Assembly (NCBI RefSeq): GCF_032854445.1
Contig: NC_088295.1
Span: 126,501 to 190,500, forward strand
Reading direction: 5' to 3'
DNA from: Liolophura sinensis
Lineage: Eukaryota; Mollusca; Polyplacophora; Chitonida; Chitonidae
DNA length: 64,000 nt
Part shown: positions 59,046 through 64,000 of the stretch, piece by piece
Position numbering within the stretch: position 1 is the first letter of the stretch
Layout of the letters: each line of letters begins with the position of its first letter
Made by a program: the position numbers and the translations under genes
Notes under the pieces: model-generated
Told to the model about the DNA's origin: nothing
What the model saw: the letters and a program-made list of their open reading frames with translations, nothing else
Database searches by the model: none

Positions 59046-62000
59046 TCAAGGAGGCGCATCTCTATGACCATACGCCAAGGTGTGGACACCACCTTCGGCG
59101 ATCCAGCGCTTACCATCGAATTGGGACAGTGAGACCTTATTCAGGTGCTGCCCATAGATATGGTGGCGCTTTGAGCGCAGCACGTCCATACCTTGGCGGA
59201 AGATCTTCTTCTCGAAGAGGGCCTCTTTGTACTGCTTATGGCGGATGCGCTTTTCCACAACTCTCTTTTTCACGCCCTTGGCCTTCTTAATGTTGACTCC
59301 ACCTGCCTCCAGAATGGAGTACATCTTGGGGCGCAGACCAATGTATTCGGCGCCCCGCGCACTCGTCCTTCATTTTCCCCAAGACCTTCATATTTGGTAC
59401 GCTGTGCAGGGGGTGGTCTTGTGGGTAATCTGAGGTGTCGTACAGGTTTGCATTCTCAGCCATATCCCTATAAACATCCTCAGTCTGAACCTCGAGTAGC
59501 AGACTATCCGTGTCAGTGTAGAGGAGCTGGCAGCGCGCTCCGCACTGGGCCTTCATGTGGTTGTAGTAGAAGTCGTACATCAGATGCTTGGAGAGATCTA
59601 GAATGCTCATGCCAACATAGATAGGTCGGTTTTGGACTAGGCGGGTCTTGTGCATCTGAATCGTTGCGAGGTCATCACCAAATATGTTTGCCTTATGTTA
59701 TGGCTATCAAGCGTCGGAGCTTGTCATCTTCTCCAGAGCGTACCAGCTTGACGTCCACACGCTTCCGAAGGTTCTCCATAGTTTTTCCGAAGACCGAGTT
59801 CTTCATTAGCTTGTACAGGTCCTTCTCGAATTTACTCGCGGCCGTTCTTCGGAGCTCTGTGTTCATCCTGATATAGGGTTCCATCCAAGGGATCTGGGCG
59901 AATCTCAGGGCCCGGTGAACCTTTGTCAGGCGCATTCCCAGAGATAGATATAGCTGTAGGTTCCGGTAGTGCAGGACGTACCGTTCCTTGTTGCGGAGGT
60001 TGGGGACCAGCTTTTCGACCTCGGTAGGCGCTTTCTTACTGAGAAGGCCGTGCTGATAGTCGGACATCCACTCCTTCTGGACCACCAGACGCTCCCCGGC
60101 TAATGGGTAGCCGTTATGTGCGTTATGTAGGTCGGCCGGATACTCTAGGTCGACCTGGAGGATGTAACCCTCGGGACTATCGTGGGGTGGGTAGCAATCG
60201 TTTCACCGACACGCTGCGCGTCACCTACCCACTGAAAGCCGGCCGTTGGAAGAAACTGACTCATAGCCCAGCCATATAGATTATTGGCGTCTAGGTGATG
60301 GATGTAGCTGTTTGGACTTTCGGGGTTGTATCCCTCCACTTGCGGATTATTGGCTTTGGCGTATCGCTTACTTACCATGGAGATACTTCCTCGCCACCCT
60401 CCTCAATGAAGGGATGTTGGTCATAGTCCGTCAACAGCTCCAGTTCTACCTTGGTCTTCTTGAACAGCGCATCCCACGAGAGACCTGGGCTCGTAAAGTA
60501 GTGTGCAGGGTCCAATCCATACTGCCGTAAACAAGTCTTCCGGAAGGCCTCAAACACATCGGCTAATAGGAGCACGTCTGTGCGGCAGTAAAGGTCTGTG
60601 TAGTCTCTCAGATTGCTGCAGTCAAATACCTTCCATACCTGTTGAGCATGGATGTAGTCCTCATCGCTAATGCCTCCGACTTTGAGCTTACTGTAGAAAG
60701 CCTCTTTGGGTGGGAGGCTGGACTCGTCGAAGCGCTCCCAGGAGTCCATATAGACTCCCTTGCGCATGAGTAACTTGCGTTGTTCTTCGGCTAGATGATA
60801 CCGGGCTGTGATGTGGAAAGCCTCCGGTTTGTTGGCCTCTACCAGATTGTCAAGGGAAGGATATGTACTTTTCCGTGTTGTTGGGGATGCAGGAGATGCG
60901 GCCCTCCATCTTACTAATGGCTTGCATCAAGAGGTGCCCGTCGTAGCCCCGTATGTTGTGGAAGACTACTGGTATGGCTGTCTTAGGACCCAGCCGCAAC
61001 TTTAGGTTGCATACGTTATGAGCCGCGCCTCTGTACTTGCCGGTGATATGGCAGTCATCCTCATGGCTATAGGGTTAGTTAAAACATCTTTGATTTCCCG
61101 CTCCTCCCGCCGGAGAGCTCTGAGGAAGTGTTCCGTCGCGTTAGGGCCTCTGTATTCCAGGGGGTGTTTTGTGTGGCCGTCACAACGCACCACAACTTAG
61201 CAGTAACTACATGGCTCGTGATGCTGAGTCTTTTGAGTGTTGCTCTCTGTAGGTGACGCGGGTGTGCCTTCAACCTTTTTGGTCAGAGCCTCAAAGTCGG
61301 CATATATGACGAACGGAGCCGGTAGCTGTTTGTGGTGGTTCTGAAAGGTGAACTTTGTTTTCCCCCTCCTAAGGCATTTCCACCCTCACCGTCGTCTGGC
61401 CAATCCCACTGCATTATGGCTTATGCGCCTCGAGCAGGTCCTCCCTTGTGTAACCGTGTAGACAACGCTCGCAGAAGTGTTTGCGGTTTGGAGCCTTACT
61501 TTCTTGGAACAGGAGACGGTTGAGATCTTTTATCCACGTATAATGGAATTTGCCTGCCTTCCCAATTAGCAGCAGATTGATTCGGAGCGTGTCGCCGGGC
61601 TGCTTGCTGAGACGATCCACAACCACACCCTTGTCCCACCCGAACACGTTGATGGCGAGGTCGTTCTTTTCCTCCACTTTAGGGATCTGAGAGATGGGCG
61701 TGGGGGCATCGATCCCACTAAAGTCAAGACCTTCATTGGTGGGATTCTTTGTTGGTCTCTGAGGGTCCAGGGCGGCTGGAAATAAGGCAGACCGGAGTGC
61801 CCATCGGAGGCAGTCGTCGTCTTTGTTCTTCTCATTGATGACTGCTTTCTTATCACTAACAGCTGCAGGTAGGGGGATGTAGGACCCGCCTCTCAGTGGC
61901 TGATACCTTGCAATGTCAAGCCAGAGTGTTTGCACGCTATTGACAACCCACCCTTACCCTCGCTGTGTCAATTTTTCCAGCACCTCCTGGATGGTTGGGA

Positions 62001-62523
62001 AGGCCTTATCTAGAGCCCCGTCAATGTCACCGGCCTCTAAGAGGGCCTCCTGTTTGCTGTGCAGTACTGGGCTGGTATACTCGTCACTGCCATCGGCGTT
62101 GTCCTTTCGCAACTGAACCCTGAGGCCTAGTTGGAACTTAACCCCGTTGAGTGCCCAGATCTCTTCTTTCAGCTTCTGGCGAATAATGGTTCGAATTTCT
62201 TCTAAGAAGGCTATGGGGTTCGTCCAAACGCCTTCGGGTACGTCCATCTGCCAGACCCGGAGGAGATTCCTTATGGCCCTGCCGGTGTTAGTGAATTCTA
62301 GTTTCTTTTCACCTAGCACTTCATCCAACTCCTCGTCACTGAGGAAGTTCTTTTCACCTAGCACTTCATCTAACTCCGCGTTACTGAGGAAGGTCTTGTT
62401 GTCTTGCTTCCACTTAGCCTTCGACTTGGCCCCAGTCGTTTTATACCTGTCGAGAAACCCCTGCAATTCTTCCAAGGCAATGCGGGACCGTGGGTACTTG
62501 GGCCGCACACATGAGCGTCTCAT
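59046..62523 (-). pseudogene. Protein-primed family B DNA polymerase of the element, multiply broken
   Basis: It would replicate the linear element DNA from a terminal protein. The ATG at 62523 begins a basic N-terminal region; ARYQPLRGGSYIPLPA and a Cys/His motif (KHFCERCLHGYTREDLLEAH) follow. Exonuclease motifs are readable: YADFEAL (about 61290), FHNIRGYDGH (about 60960) and YCRTDVLLLAD (about 60585). Polymerase motifs follow: LDANNLYGWAM (about 60290), KNSVFGKT (about 59785, Phe where Tyr is usual) and YTDTDSL (about 59510). The C-terminal thumb-like part ends at TGA 59046. In-frame stops lie at 61954, 61414, 61369 and 61197; frame changes lie near 61355, 61065, 60855, 60385, 60185, 59697 and 59353. 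Residue content is otherwise well kept, so decay is recent or the read quality is low. Confidence 0.9.
62303..62392. repeat. 45-bp tandem duplication within the polymerase N-terminal region
   Basis: Two adjacent 45-bp copies (62303-62347 and 62348-62392), beginning TTCTTTTCACCTAGCACTTC and differing at four bases, add 15 residues in frame (ELDEVLGEK repeated). Confidence 0.95.
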
Positions 62524-62596
62524 ACTCCTCCCGTAGTGCTCGCGCTTTTTGATGATGCCTCATTGTACGCCTCGTATGCATAATTACACTGACTCT

Positions 62597-62871
62597 CTAA
62601 TTGTAAATGTCGATGGCCGCCAGCCGTTTGAACTCGTCCAAGAAAGCCTTGAGCCTTCGCTTCCTTTTACACGTCTGGACCCTAGTATGTCCGCAGGCCA
62701 TGCAAAGCCGAAACCGGTTTTTAACGCCCCGGCCACAGCTAATACATGGCTGGGTGCCAGGACCCTTCCGCAGACAGTATAGGTGAACACCGCAGTACTC
62801 CCCCAACTCTTACCACAGAGCTCCGTGGAGCCGATGAGAAGCCACCGGCAATTATTGTAACCCTTTGGCAT
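62597..62871 (-). pseudogene. Small Cys-rich zinc-ribbon-like protein of the element
   Basis: The ATG at 62871 starts MPKGYNNCRWLLIGSTELCG. Near 62798, in a run of five G on the coding strand, the coding-like frame changes to YCGVHLYCLRKGPGTQPCIS, CGRGV, FRLCMACGHTRVQTC and a basic helix ending AAIDIYN at 62597. Paired CxxC-type spacings (CISC, CMAC) imply a zinc ribbon, so a nucleic-acid-binding or polymerase-associated role is plausible. It lies 73 bp upstream of the polymerase ATG on the same strand and is probably co-transcribed with it. The single frame break could be real or a homopolymer error. Confidence 0.6.
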
Positions 62872-62977
62872 GCTGTTGTATACACAATTGGTGTAGAAGC
62901 ATATCTGATACAATTGGTATGTCTAATAGAACCCCAGAAGCAGGGAAGGGGGCTGGGAGCCCCTATTTACCGTGGGG
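62872..62977. other. Right non-coding spacer with inner TIR-like repeat
   Basis: GGGGCTGGGAGCCCCTATTT and CGTGGGGAGGGG at 62950-62980 are a diverged copy of AGCTGGGAGCCTCTATTTGT and TCTGGGGAGGG inside the right TIR (63003-63035), so a sub-terminal repeat of about 53 bp is present at this end. Confidence 0.8.
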
Positions 62978-63077
62978 AGGGGGGTGTTATGGGGGGAAAG
63001 GTAGCTGGGAGCCTCTATTTGTTCTGGGGAGGGCCCCCAGGAGAGGGTGCGCCAGAACCTATAGTGTGTATACTACT
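62978..63077 (-). repeat. Right terminal inverted repeat
   Basis: The reverse complement matches 54630-54729 along 100 bp with about five substitutions. The outermost bases read ACTACT, complementary to the left AGTAGT start. Confidence 0.96.
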
Positions 63078-63082
63078 AAAGT
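63078..63082. repeat. Target-site duplication, right copy (AAAGT)
   Basis: The same five bases as at 54625-54629, immediately outside the right TIR and followed by AACTGATG, the start of a 41-bp minisatellite unit. Confidence 0.8.
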
Positions 63083-63480
63083 AACTGATGAAAATTACAA
63101 CTTCATGCCTCAGCCTGGAAAATACCTGATGACAATCACAACTTCATGTCCCAGTCTAGTAAATAACTAATGACGATCACCTCTTCAGGTTCCAGATTAC
63201 CTGGTAACTGATGACAGTGACGACGATCATAACTTCATGTCACATTCTAGCATGCAACTGTCGACAATCCCAACTTCATGCTTCAGTCGCAACTAAGTGG
63301 TATATTAGGTACCGAACGACGATCACAATTTCATGTCCCAGTCCAGGAAGTAACTGATGACGATCACATCTTCAGGTCCCCGTGTAGGAAATCACTGATG
63401 ACGATCATGACGTTCACAACTTCATGTCAAAATCTAGCAAGTAATTGTTGACGATCACAGCTTCATGTCACAGTCGATAT
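63083..63480. repeat. 41-bp minisatellite I, right part
   Basis: Units AACTGATGAAAATTACAACT, ACCTGATGACAATCACAACT and TCATGTCCCAGTCTAGTAAA continue the array interrupted at 54624. Some units are lengthened by GACGATCAT insertions. Confidence 0.92.
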
Positions 63481-63594
63481 ATTTATTTATGGTCACTCAC
63501 AGAAACTGTTTAACTGTTGTATTATGGACATAAATGCCTTCCACAGCTTCAAAATATAAAAATATAGTACGACCTATTCGCGGAGACAATAGTG

Positions 63595-63850
63595 CTGGCT
63601 TTTTTCTCCCTTTTATACCTCCACTCTTCATATGTATTATAACACAATAACATCGCTTCTATTTTACGTGTTCCACCTCCATGTGCATAACCCGATAACA
63701 CCGTTTCCATTCTCCGTTTTGTACGCCCACTCTCACAAGTATTATACCCCAATAACACTGTGAACATTTTCCGTTTTGCATGTCCACTTCCATGCATATA
63801 ACACGATAACACCGTTTCCATTCTCCCTTTTACACCCCCACTCATAGGAT
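63595..63850. repeat. About 56-bp minisatellite J
   Basis: Diverged units contain ACCGTTTCCATTCTCC, TTTTRCAYGYCCACT and a TATAACACGATAACACCG-like word. The two best copies of ACACCGTTTCCATTCTCC are about 110 bp (two units) apart. Confidence 0.85.
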
Positions 63851-64000
63851 TTAGATTGTTTAGATTCTTTTCGGCATAACCACATATTATAACTGTATAC
63901 AAACCTAGTAACATTACCGCTAATATCACACACTTGTAAATCATAGATGTTGGTGAAATAAAACCGAGTATCAAAACATGGTATCATACACTAGCAGTGT

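Larger units (their letters stand above)
54630..63077. mobile_element. Polinton/Maverick-like DNA transposon, 8.4 kb, defective
   Basis: A self-synthesising DNA transposon of the Polinton/Maverick class, related to adintoviruses: it encodes its own protein-primed DNA polymerase and a retroviral-type integrase. It is bounded by 100-bp terminal inverted repeats starting AG, with a short target duplication, in a 41-bp minisatellite. Gene order is three minus-strand open frames (55517-57020), four plus-strand genes ending in the integrase (57035-59040), and convergent minus-strand polymerase and Cys-rich genes (59046-62871). Usual Polintons are about 15-20 kb and also carry a packaging ATPase, a cysteine protease and capsid genes; I cannot recognise the first two, and only fragments could represent the last. 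Frameshifts, stops, an integrase core deletion and a strand switch near 57.03 kb show that this copy is dead. Confidence 0.88.

Noticed and set aside
54630-63077. Reading the element as a retrovirus or LTR retrotransposon because of the integrase
   Set aside because: It has inverted, not direct, terminal repeats, no reverse transcriptase, and a protein-primed DNA polymerase.

Overview
The window is eukaryotic, non-coding-rich animal DNA, most likely from a mollusc or another lophotrochozoan. This rests on two tRNA-derived SINE families (the first resembles, from memory and unsearched, a repeat common in mollusc genomes), a vertebrate-type TTAGGG-like interstitial telomere motif, non-LTR retrotransposon relics, and one exon of a receptor guanylate cyclase with a consensus splice donor. 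I see no bacterial operons, rRNA genes or intact tRNA genes.

Layout. About a third of the window is minisatellite or satellite DNA in separate arrays with different units: 46/74 bp (1-4030, degenerate to ~6370), 60 bp (8165-9160 and 9385-11260), 40 bp (11330-12540), 42-43 bp (32585-36580), 46 bp (40895-42590), 65 bp (45400-46090), 38 bp (47150-48560), 52 bp (50110-54030), 41 bp (54310-54624 and 63083-63480), plus many short arrays. Between them lie SINE copies (two with clean target-site duplications), a decayed EN-RT-RNaseH LINE (36.77-39.75 kb, minus strand), a LINE 3' fragment (17.17-18.01 kb, plus strand), and stretches where I recognise nothing. The only convincing host coding sequence is the first coding exon of a receptor-type guanylate cyclase (15216-15665, minus strand).

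The most interesting object is an 8,448-bp transposon at 54630-63077, bounded by 100-bp terminal inverted repeats that begin AG and are about 95% identical, with an AAAGT duplication on each side. It sits exactly in register inside a 41-bp minisatellite that continues on both sides. It carries a protein-primed type B DNA polymerase (minus strand), a retroviral-type integrase (plus strand, convergent with the polymerase), a small Cys-rich protein, a 60-residue protein, a membrane-associated protein, and minus-strand genes of probable virion or accessory type. That combination defines a Polinton/Maverick-like (adintovirus-related) element. The copy is dead: the polymerase has four in-frame stops and at least seven frame breaks although all six exonuclease/polymerase motifs remain readable; the integrase has lost the middle of its catalytic core; one gene is broken at a C18 tract; and a head-on junction near 57.03 kb points to an internal rearrangement. 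No packaging ATPase, Ulp1-like protease or full-length major capsid gene is recognisable. So this is either a shortened copy of a usual 15-20 kb element or a compact lineage.
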